A stretch of DNA of 64,000 nt from Lentzea fradiae (GTDB lineage Bacteria > Actinomycetota > Actinomycetes > Mycobacteriales > Pseudonocardiaceae): assembly GCF_900100955.1 (NCBI RefSeq), contig NZ_FNCC01000002.1, positions 62,001 through 126,000 of the forward strand, given 5' to 3'. The notes under the pieces are model-generated. The model made no database searches. It saw only the letters and a list, made by a program, of their open reading frames with translations, and was not told where the DNA came from. The position numbers were made by a program, and so were the translations under genes. This document shows, in pieces, positions 57,690 through 64,000 of this stretch (position 1 is the stretch's first letter; each line of letters opens with the position of its first letter).

Positions 57690-58458
57690 AGGTCTTACAA
57701 CCCATCGGACTCGAAGTTCCATCGGGCGGCGTTTGGCCACTGGGCGTTCAAGCTTCTGCCCCAGGGGAAGGGTTCACGCCTCGAACGTGTCCCATGGCTG
57801 TCCTGTGGGATATTCGGAGGGCAAGTCCTGAACGTCACCTGGACGACAAGTCTCGCCTCGCGAACCGTCCTGAGCCTTGATAGCGCAAATCGGAGCATGA
57901 ACCCTGGGATTCGAACCCACTGCGGCGCGCTGACGAGGAGGCGCTCGACCTCGCACGTGATGCATCCACTCCGTCTACGCCGTGCTTCGGCGCAGGACTC
58001 TGGCCCGCGAACTGATCACGTCGTGCTTCCAGACGTGCCGCTGTTCTACTCCGTCGCTCTCAGCAGCTTCCAGGACTTCAGCTGCGAGGTCACCAGATCT
58101 GTGGTCAGCCTGCCAACCTGGTCGCGCCGACGTACTCGTCCATGTTTTCGCTGGTCAGACACCTCGTGTCGAGATCAAGAAGATCCGTTTGACGATGTCA
58201 GGAACAACCAGAGCTTCAAGTGCGTTGTGGCGGGGTAGACAGGATGGGGGATTGCCCACATACCCATCTACCCCTAATCTGGACAACGTACCGCCGTGAA
58301 CCAATGCCTAGGTGACCGCCGCCCACCGCCAACCACGACAGGTCAGCTCCGCACCGGAGGACAGCTGACCGTTCGTCGTCGCCTAGCCATCATGAGCAAC
58401 GCCGCTGCGTTGGCAATCAGTGGTGCGCGCTCAAGAAGCATTCAATCAAGGGGCCATC
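57690..58458. other. gene-poor AT-richer segment of the island
   Basis: No convincing coding sequence is present in this 770-base stretch. It is visibly less GC-rich than the rest of the window and contains the tRNA-like relic at 57894-57985. Short open frames there show no codon bias and I consider them chance. Confidence 0.5.
57894..57985 (-). other. degenerate tRNA-like relic
   Basis: On the minus strand a canonical T-arm (TGGGTTCGAATCCCA) and a GGAG...CTCC acceptor are joined to a GAGG-TCGAGCG-CCTC arm whose loop would place GAG at the anticodon. The acceptor has a mismatch and two wobble pairs, and the D-arm is irregular, so I treat it as a degraded or element-borne tRNA-Leu-like sequence, not a working gene. 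Confidence 0.35.
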
Positions 58459-58761
58459 ATGACGACACTCGAAGGATTCCGCCCCGTCGCCGAAGTTACT
58501 GCAGACGAACGCTCACGCATCGCATTCGGCAAGGCGGGAGTACACAAGGACGACCGCTACGCTGTCTCCGTCAACGACGAAGGCGCCATCTTGCTAACCC
58601 CCCTGGTCAGCATCCCGAAGCGGGAGTTGCTGGTTTGGGAGAACGACGAGTTGCGCGCTTCGCTGTTCCGCGGCTTGGCCGACGCCGCTGAGGGGAAGAT
58701 CAAGCGGCTCGACTGGGTCACGGCCAACATCAACGCAGACGCGGATGACGAGGACGAGTGA
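58459..58761 (+). CDS. putative antitoxin (AbrB-like)
   Basis: This is a 100-residue protein. The middle part (RIAFGKAGVHKDDRYAVSVNDEGAILLTPL) resembles a swapped-hairpin AbrB-type DNA-binding module, and the C-terminus is acidic (ADADDEDE). The ATG has AAGGGG 5 bases upstream. The stop overlaps the next gene's GTG by 4 bases (GTGA), typical of antitoxin-toxin pairs. It is less GC-rich than the neighbouring chromosome. The AbrB relation is tentative. Confidence 0.65.
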   Translation: MTTLEGFRPVAEVTADERSRIAFGKAGVHKDDRYAVSVNDEGAILLTPLVSIPKRELLVWENDELRASLFRGLADAAEGKIKRLDWVTANINADADDEDE

Positions 58762-59063
58762 GCGCTCCGCCGTACGTACTCCTGTACACAGCCGAGGCTG
58801 AAAAGGTCATGATGGACCTGCAGGACAGGCAGTACATCAAGAAGTGGAAAAAGGTGCAAAAAGCCTTGGCCCTTCTTGAACAACCTGGTCCTACCTACCC
58901 TGGGTTGCGTTCCCACACGTACCAGTCAGTTCCGGGTCCAGGGAAGGCTCAGCTGTGGGAGTCGTACGTCGAGAACAACACACCGTCGGCCTGGCGCATA
59001 TGGTGGATCTACGGCCCTGAAGCTGACCAGATCACTATCGTTACGATTGGCCCGCATCCGTAG
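58758..59063 (+). CDS. putative RelE/ParE-type toxin
   Basis: This is a 101-residue basic protein with an N-terminal helical pair (YTAEAEKVMMDLQDRQYIKKWKKVQKALAL, key residues AEKVM and KKWKKVQKAL) and a beta-sheet end (AWRIWWIYGPEADQITIVTIGPHP), the layout of RelE-fold mRNA interferases. Alternatively it is a ParE-like gyrase toxin. It is coupled to the preceding antitoxin and lies in the tRNA-bounded island. Confidence 0.65.
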   Translation: MSAPPYVLLYTAEAEKVMMDLQDRQYIKKWKKVQKALALLEQPGPTYPGLRSHTYQSVPGPGKAQLWESYVENNTPSAWRIWWIYGPEADQITIVTIGPHP

Positions 59064-59747
59064 ACTCGCCGCGCCGACCCGTCGGACAGAGCGGTCTCGG
59101 TACGGAACTTGCTCCTCCGCGATCGCATATTGCAAGCCACTGGCCAGCTCAAACGCGGAAATCGGGCGCCTTGGTCACTAGACTGTGACCACGGCGCCTG
59201 ATTTCCGTGAAGGCTCGCTCGCGGGAGACCAAACCGCAACACACCCTCATCGGCCAGTCTTAGGCCGCCGTACTTCTTGTTCGACAGCCAGTTCTGATGT
59301 CGAAGCTGCTGCTTATCTGCACCTCGACCCACAAGAGCTTTGGCACTGAACCGCTCGGCGGTGGATCGTCGGCATAGGGACCTGCGCGATCGATGATCTT
59401 GGACAATGTAAAGGTCAGAGCGCAGTCGGCGCCGGTACAGCCACCCGACGCAGTCTCTCCCAGTCGGAACACTAGTTGACGTCGTGGTTGTCGTGGTCGT
59501 AGTTGTGATGGGCACGAACGACGGTCTGTCGTTGGCAGTGTCGGACTTTCCTGAACACCCATCTATCAGCAGTAGAACCAGAAATTTCGACGCAGGACCG
59601 AGTTAAATGATTGCCGGGAACAGGGGCGGGGAACCTTCCCGCAACGAGCACCCCTGAGCCATGTCGACCGATTTCTGGCTATCTTCTATCTGCGGTTCCC
59701 TGTGGGGCCGCCTTGAATGAAGGAAAGAAACTCCGAACGCGGCAGCT
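59064..59747 (-). other. 684-base stretch with a possible degraded lipoprotein gene
   Basis: No intact gene is visible. On the minus strand near 59600-59500 a lipoprotein-like start (FLVLLLIDGCSGKSD, then a Thr-run ITTTTTTTT) has no start codon and lies after a TAA. A different frame (59400-59290) continues with GGCTGADCALTFTLSKII and a beta-rich segment. Together they resemble a frameshifted secreted lipoprotein. The stretch is AT-richer than the chromosome. Confidence 0.3.
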
Positions 59748-60455
59748 CTACGCGTTGACCAGCCGCACGAGTTCGGCAGTGCTCGTTAGATCCGCAAGCA
59801 CGACTTCAGCGCCAGCGGCTTGAAGGTCCTCGGCACTGCTGCGCCCACTCGCCACAGCGATAACACGCGCACCTGCGGTCAGGCCGGCGGCCACGTCCTG
59901 CGGAGTGTCCCCGATGAGCACCGTGTCTCGCGGGGAGAACTCAGTGCCAAGCTGCCGAGCCGCACGCTCCCTGGCGATTGCGACCAGTTCGGCCCGGTCG
60001 GTGTGGTCGTCGCCGTACGCACTCGTCACCAGGTCGAGAAAACGTGCCAGACCGAGCGCGACCAGCTTGATGCGGGCAACAGCCCGAAGGTTCCCGGTCA
60101 GCACCCCTTGATGAACCACCGGGTCAGCTTCCAAGGCAGCCAGAGCTTCCCGTGCTCCCGGCAACACTCGGGCTCGCGACGCGAACTCATCGCGGCCGAC
60201 CTCGTAGCTGTCGACCAAGGCGCTCACGAGCTGGCCCACCGAAGCATCAGTCGGCTCGATCCGGTGCAATCTCAGTGTCTCCGTGATGATGTCCAGCTCG
60301 GTCCGGCCGCTGACGTCGGCAAGTCGCTGGAAAGGCTGGCCGAACGCGGCGGGGATCGCTCGCTCGTACATCTCCCGTCCCATGCCGCGGGACTGGAGCA
60401 ACGTGTGGTCGATGTCCCAGAGCACGAGCCGCCGCAGCTCGTTCGGCGCGATCAT
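59748..60455 (-). CDS. HAD family phosphatase (phosphoglycolate-phosphatase-like)
   Basis: This is a 235-residue HAD hydrolase with a helical C1 cap. Motif I is VLWDIDHTLLQ with both Asp residues, motif II is VLTGNLRAVA with the Thr, and motif IV is TVLIGDTPQDVAAG. It would dephosphorylate a small phosphate ester; the substrate is unknown. The ATG at 60455 lies near the tRNA end of the island. Whether it came with the island or was resident before is unclear, as its GC content is closer to the chromosome. Confidence 0.85.
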   Translation of the reverse strand: MIAPNELRRLVLWDIDHTLLQSRGMGREMYERAIPAAFGQPFQRLADVSGRTELDIITETLRLHRIEPTDASVGQLVSALVDSYEVGRDEFASRARVLPGAREALAALEADPVVHQGVLTGNLRAVARIKLVALGLARFLDLVTSAYGDDHTDRAELVAIARERAARQLGTEFSPRDTVLIGDTPQDVAAGLTAGARVIAVASGRSSAEDLQAAGAEVVLADLTSTAELVRLVNA

Positions 60456-60520
60456 GCTTCGAGTCTGTCACCGGTCGGGTCAGCGCAGGCGGGTGATTGC
60501 GTCGCGCCACGACAGCAAAA

Positions 60521-60556
60521 GACGAGGGCCCAGGTCGTGTGACCTGGGCCCTCGTC
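60521..60556 (-). terminator. terminator downstream of tRNA-Gly
   Basis: A 15-bp stem (GACGAGGGCCCAGGT 60521-60535, ACCTGGGCCCTCGTC 60542-60556) closes a 6-base loop. On the minus strand it is followed by TTTTGC. It lies just past the tRNA's CCA and is duplicated with one or two changes at 57529-57564. Confidence 0.85.
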
Positions 60557-60560
60557 GTGG

Positions 60561-60631
60561 AGCGGGTGACGGGAATCGAACCCGCCTCTACAGCTTGGGA
60601 AGCTGTCGTTCTACCAATGAACTACACCCGC
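60561..60631 (-). tRNA. tRNA-Gly (anticodon CCC)
   Basis: On the minus strand a full cloverleaf folds: acceptor GCGGGTG/CACCCGC, D-arm GTTC...GAAC, anticodon arm ACAGC-TTCCCAA-GCTGT giving anticodon CCC, and T-arm GCGGG-TTCGATT-CCCGT. An encoded CCA follows (60558-60560). It is intact and flanks the right edge of the island. Confidence 0.93.
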
Positions 60632-60741
60632 AGGAGCAAGCTCGCCGCCGATCATACACAGCGTCGCAACGCACGCGTCCAGCACCTCAACGCCCGTGTC
60701 CCGGCCAGGGCGCCGCGTCCGGATTCGGTTAGCCTGTCCAG

Positions 60742-61323
60742 GTGCTGCTGAGTGACCAGGATCTGCGCAAAGAGGTCGAGTCGGGCCGGCTCGTGCTCGA
60801 CCCGTTCGACGTCGAGATGCTCCAGCCGAGCAGCATCGACGTGCGGCTCGACCGGTTCTTCCGGGTCTTCAACAACACCCGCTACACGCACATCGACCCC
60901 GCTCAGCAGCAGGACGACCTCACCAGCATGGTCGAGGTGCCGGCGGACGAGCCGTTCGTGCTGCACCCCGGTGAGTTCGTGCTCGGCTCCACCTACGAGA
61001 TGGTGACGTTGCCGGACGACCTGGCCGGGCGGCTTGAAGGCAAGTCCAGTCTGGGGCGGCTCGGGTTGCTCACGCACTCCACCGCGGGGTTCATCGACCC
61101 CGGGTTCTCAGGGCACATCACGCTGGAGCTCTCGAACGTCGCGAACCTGCCGATCACGCTGCATCCCGGTATGAAGATCGGGCAGTTGTGCCTGTTCAAG
61201 CTGTCGAGTCCGGCCGAGCACCCGTACGGGTCTGCGCAGGCCGGGAGCCGGTACCAGGGGCAGCGCGGGCCGACGCCGAGCCGGGCGTACCTGAACTTCC
61301 ACCGCACCGACACGCGCCGCTGA
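60742..61323 (+). CDS. dcd: dCTP deaminase
   Basis: This is a 193-residue enzyme that deaminates dCTP to dUTP, or directly to dUMP in the bifunctional actinobacterial form. Landmarks are [18 protein letters not shown], the catalytic region [39 protein letters not shown] (key residues GKSSLGR, the Thr-Ala-Gly, and Glu in TLELSN) and the C-terminal [12 protein letters not shown] that closes over the nucleotide. The GTG is 7 bases after a TAGCCT -10-like box, so the message is probably leaderless. Confidence 0.95.
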   Translation: MLLSDQDLRKEVESGRLVLDPFDVEMLQPSSIDVRLDRFFRVFNNTRYTHIDPAQQQDDLTSMVEVPADEPFVLHPGEFVLGSTYEMVTLPDDLAGRLEGKSSLGRLGLLTHSTAGFIDPGFSGHITLELSNVANLPITLHPGMKIGQLCLFKLSSPAEHPYGSAQAGSRYQGQRGPTPSRAYLNFHRTDTRR

Positions 61324-61327
61324 AGCG

Positions 61328-62302
61328 TTAGAAGCCGTAACGCTCCAGCACGCGCCGCCGCAGTTCGGGGTCGGTGCGGGGGACGGGTTCCAGGAAGACC
61401 TCGTCGAGGTCCGGGAACTCGGTGTGCAGTTCCGCCGAGATGCGCACGCACGCCCTCTCCAGGTCGGACGCGGTCAGGGCGTCGTCGAAGTCGAGGCGGG
61501 CGCACAGCAGTACGCGGTCGGTGCCGATGAGCATCGTCAGCACGTCCACCACGGCGTCGACCTCGGGTTCCGAGGCCAGGCGGCGCCAGATCGCCTTCAC
61601 GACGACGGGGTCTGCCTGGCGGCCGATCAGCAGGCCGCGGTTGGTGCGGGCGAGGATGTACGCGACGGTTGCCAGGAGTGCGCCGATGGCCAGTGACGCG
61701 AGGCCGTCCCACACCGACGAGCCGGTGAGCTGGTGCAGGCCGAGGCCGGACACGGCCAGCAGCAGGCCGATCAGGGCCGCGGAGTCCTCCAGGAAGACGG
61801 TTTTGACGGTCGGGTCGTCGGACGTGCGCAGGAAGTCCCAGAAGCTGTGGCCGTGCTCGGCCGACTGGGAGCGGACCTGGCGGAACGCCTGGGTCCACGA
61901 CACGGACTCCAGCACGAACGCCACGCCGAGCACGATGTAGCCCACCAGTGGGCGGGTTTGTTCTTCCGGGGCGCCGAAGACGGTGCGGAAGCCCTCGTAG
62001 AACGCGAACACCGCGCCCGAGGCGAAGATCGAGACCGCGGCCAGCAGGGACCAGAAGTAGCGCTCCTTGCCGTAGCCGAACGGGTGGCGGCGGTCGGCCG
62101 GGCGGTCGGAGCGGCGCAGGGCCGTGAGCAGGAGGGCCTCGGTGAACGTGTCGGCCACCGAGTGCGCGGCTTCGGAGAGGATTGCCGCCGAACCGGTCAA
62201 AACACCCGCGATCGCTTTCGTGATCGCGATGGCGAGGTTGACGACCAGGGCCAGGACGACGGTGAGAGTGCTTTCCCCGGAAGTCTGCGGCTGCTCGCTC
62301 AT
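61328..62302 (-). CDS. cation diffusion facilitator (CDF) transporter
   Basis: This is a 324-residue CDF efflux protein with six membrane helices. The metal site in TM2 reads LSEAAHSVADTFTEALLL (His and Asp), with its mate in TM5 (VFLEDSAALIGLLLAV, Glu-Asp). The cytosolic C-terminal domain starts near VVVKAIWRRL. Metal specificity (Zn, Mn or Fe) is not clear. The ATG at 62302 is preferred; a GTG at 62311 is in frame. Confidence 0.9.
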   Translation of the reverse strand: MSEQPQTSGESTLTVVLALVVNLAIAITKAIAGVLTGSAAILSEAAHSVADTFTEALLLTALRRSDRPADRRHPFGYGKERYFWSLLAAVSIFASGAVFAFYEGFRTVFGAPEEQTRPLVGYIVLGVAFVLESVSWTQAFRQVRSQSAEHGHSFWDFLRTSDDPTVKTVFLEDSAALIGLLLAVSGLGLHQLTGSSVWDGLASLAIGALLATVAYILARTNRGLLIGRQADPVVVKAIWRRLASEPEVDAVVDVLTMLIGTDRVLLCARLDFDDALTASDLERACVRISAELHTEFPDLDEVFLEPVPRTDPELRRRVLERYGF

Positions 62303-62517
62303 GACGATCACTGTAGGCCCGGTGGCGCCCGCTCACAGGTCGGAAGCGGGCCGTTGACCGGCGAAAATCACGGTTTTGTCTCGGGGGCAACCGGGAGGGG
62401 TGCTCAGACGACTTCTTGTCGACTGGCTGCCGGGGGCGGCTGGGAAACAGGTCGGGAAATCAATCCGGAATGCTCGCGGCTCTATTTGTGCTGCGCAAAA
62501 AAATTGGGGGCAGGAAA

Positions 62518-63804
62518 ATGGGGATCGTCCACCGCGCCGCGGCCGTCGGCATCGTCACCTCGCTGGTCGCCGTGCCGCTCGCGCTGCCGGGCACCGCGTT
62601 CGCGCAGAACGAGGACCGTCCGTCGAGCTTCATGGGCGGCACCGTGTTCAACGACCTCAACGGCGACGGTGTGCGGCAGGAGGGCGAGCCCGGGATCAAG
62701 GACGCCGCAGTCCTCGTGAAGGGGACGGACGGCAAGGCGTACCCGTACTCGACCGACGCGGCCGGGAACTGGCTCGTCAAGTACGTGCAGTCCGACGTGT
62801 ACGAGGTCAGCTACGTCGACTCGAAGCTGGGCGGCACCACGCCCTCCTCGGTGCGGGTCGACGTCACTGACCACAGCGGGCACTCGATCTCCTTCGGCCT
62901 GCGTGGCGGCTCGATCTGCGGCGTCGCCTGGATGGACGAGAACTCCGACGGCGAGCGGCAGGCGGGTGAGGGGCCGGTGTCCGGCCGGTTGGTCTACCTG
63001 CACGGGACCGATCGCCAGGCCCACTCCGGTGCGGACGGCGGGTACTGCTTCGACGGTCTCGGGCCCGGCGAGTACCGGCTGTTCTCCTCCCGCCTCCAAG
63101 CCGACCGGCTGGTGCTGACCAAGGGTGGTGGTGACTCGAAGTTCGACTGGGTCAGCGCGTTGTCGCAGCCGGTCGTGGTCGGGAAGGGTGAGCAGGTCAC
63201 GGGCATCGACTCCGGCTACGTGGTGCCGCGTGCCGACCTGAAGGCGGTGCAGGTGCTGATCAACCGGCCGGGCGGCGGCGCCACCGACGAGAACGACTTC
63301 CGGGTGGGCGACGTCATCGAGGTCTACGGCTCGGTCACGCCCAACGGCGACGTGCCGGAGAGCATCGGTGGGGTGCTGACGCTGCCGGAGGGGCTGCGCA
63401 TCGAGGCCGCGGTCGGTGGTCTCGGCGACACGGCTGTGATCCGCGGCCAGGAGGTGCACGCGGTGCACGGCGACAAGAAGCACCAGGGGCTCGTCGAGTT
63501 CCTCGGCGCCAGGGTCGTCGTGGAGAAGGAGTTCACCGGCGGCGAGATCAAGTGGCAGGTGCAGGGCTTCCTCCCCGACACCGACCCGTCCAACGACGTG
63601 CTGACCCGCACGATCAACGCACTGCCCGCCCAGACGCAGCCGCAGACGCAGCCGCAGGGTGGTGCTCCGGTCGCGGCCCCCGCCAAGACGGCCGGCCTGG
63701 CGAACACCGGCGTGGACCCCGTCGCCGCGGGCGCGATCGGCCTGGGGGCGCTCGCCCTCGGTGGCCTGGCTCTTTTCGGTGCCCGGCGTCGGCAGCAGGG
63801 CTGA
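62518..63804 (+). CDS. secreted SdrD-B-like protein with LAxTG sortase signal
   Basis: This is a 428-residue surface protein. A signal peptide (RAAAVGIVTSLVAVPLALPGTAFA, cut after about residue 29) is followed by two prealbumin-like SdrD B domains, each with a calcium-binding-type DLNGDGVRQEGEPGI or DENSDGERQAGEGPV loop. Further beta domains (about 200-380) end in a Gln/Pro/Thr-rich spacer. The C-terminal signal LANTGVDPVAAGA, a membrane helix and RRRQQG form an LAxTG motif for class E sortase. The ATG has AGGA 3-6 bases upstream. It is probably a cell-wall-linked adhesin or spacer. Confidence 0.85.
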   Translation: MGIVHRAAAVGIVTSLVAVPLALPGTAFAQNEDRPSSFMGGTVFNDLNGDGVRQEGEPGIKDAAVLVKGTDGKAYPYSTDAAGNWLVKYVQSDVYEVSYVDSKLGGTTPSSVRVDVTDHSGHSISFGLRGGSICGVAWMDENSDGERQAGEGPVSGRLVYLHGTDRQAHSGADGGYCFDGLGPGEYRLFSSRLQADRLVLTKGGGDSKFDWVSALSQPVVVGKGEQVTGIDSGYVVPRADLKAVQVLINRPGGGATDENDFRVGDVIEVYGSVTPNGDVPESIGGVLTLPEGLRIEAAVGGLGDTAVIRGQEVHAVHGDKKHQGLVEFLGARVVVEKEFTGGEIKWQVQGFLPDTDPSNDVLTRTINALPAQTQPQTQPQGGAPVAAPAKTAGLANTGVDPVAAGAIGLGALALGGLALFGARRRQQG

Positions 63805-63918
63805 CCGTTACTGCGTTCGAGTGACATTCGCGGGGCGGGGCAACATTCGCCGCTCCTGAGGTGTCTTACGACTGGGATCCGCATCCGGGGGGACGCTGAT
63901 CACCAGGGGGTAAGACGG

Positions 63919-63955
63919 AACGGCCCGCGTCCGGGAGAGACGCGGGCCGTTCTGC
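63919..63955 (+). terminator. intrinsic terminator
   Basis: A perfect 13-bp stem (AACGGCCCGCGTC 63919-63931, GACGCGGGCCGTT 63939-63951) with a 7-base loop and a following TCTG. It lies 115 bases past the sortase substrate gene. No gene is visible between 63805 and the window's end. Confidence 0.75.
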
Positions 63956-64000
63956 GTCTCCGTGTCCGGTGTCACGCAACACCGGGCGCCGGTGCGGAGA

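Noticed and set aside
59009-59515. A Thr-run open frame on the minus strand as an intact gene
   Set aside because: It overlaps the toxin gene end, and its similarity to a lipoprotein requires a frame change and lacks a start codon upstream of the lipobox-like segment.

Overview
The window is typical high-GC actinobacterial chromosome. Third codon positions are strongly G/C biased, GTG and TTG starts are common, and several genes look leaderless, with a -10 hexamer about 7 bases before a GTG start. Gene content points to the Pseudonocardiaceae (for example a Lentzea, Saccharothrix or Actinosynnema relative). The HtdX/FabG4/FadA2/FadE5 lipid genes are also grouped in Mycobacterium. The genus assignment is inference.

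Layout. 0-12.5 kb: the 3' end of pxpA, a ROK sugar kinase with a degenerate GH38-like protein, a membrane-anchored beta-helix protein, a glutamate-type ABC importer (ATPase, permease, lipoprotein), a GH63-like glucosidase behind an operator-rich region, and an M20 peptidase. 12.6-16.6 kb: a three-gene 2-oxoacid dehydrogenase operon (E1 alpha, E1 beta, E2) behind nested palindromes. 16.6-20.2 kb: a MerR regulator with its own spaced promoter, small unknown genes and a secreted SNase-like nuclease. 20.2-26.1 kb: a fatty-acid gene cluster (acyl-CoA dehydrogenase, SCP2 protein, TetR, MaoC dehydratase, FabG4 reductase, FadA2 thiolase). The same operator motif recurs upstream of fadE5 at 44.4 kb. 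26-36 kb: miscellaneous enzymes, a TetR/SDR pair, an FAD oxidoreductase, a pentapeptide-like protein and a PIN/HTH toxin-antitoxin pair. 36-42.5 kb: a thioredoxin-NHL protein, a GroES paralogue, a VanW protein, a DUF1206 membrane protein, and a chloramphenicol-type exporter preceded by a leader-peptide attenuator.

47.1-54.8 kb is the most interesting region. It holds two Crp/Fnr proteins, a small PycTM-like membrane protein, a free-standing class III nucleotidyl-cyclase-like protein, a large P-loop (STAND-like) protein, an SPFH-like protein and a DUF4407 membrane protein. The last four genes form one tight operon. Together they look like a cyclic-nucleotide-linked conflict (antiphage-type) system; this function is inferred.

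54.8-60.6 kb is accessory DNA. A Uma2 nuclease gene sits between two copies of the DUF4407 gene's 3' end. An XRE regulator is followed by a frameshifted gene. A roughly 3 kb AT-richer island carrying a toxin-antitoxin pair and a HAD phosphatase is bounded by a duplicated 3' half of tRNA-Gly(CCC). 60.7-64 kb: dCTP deaminase, a cation-efflux protein and a secreted SdrD-B-like protein with an LAxTG sorting signal. No rRNA, CRISPR array, integrase or transposase was seen.
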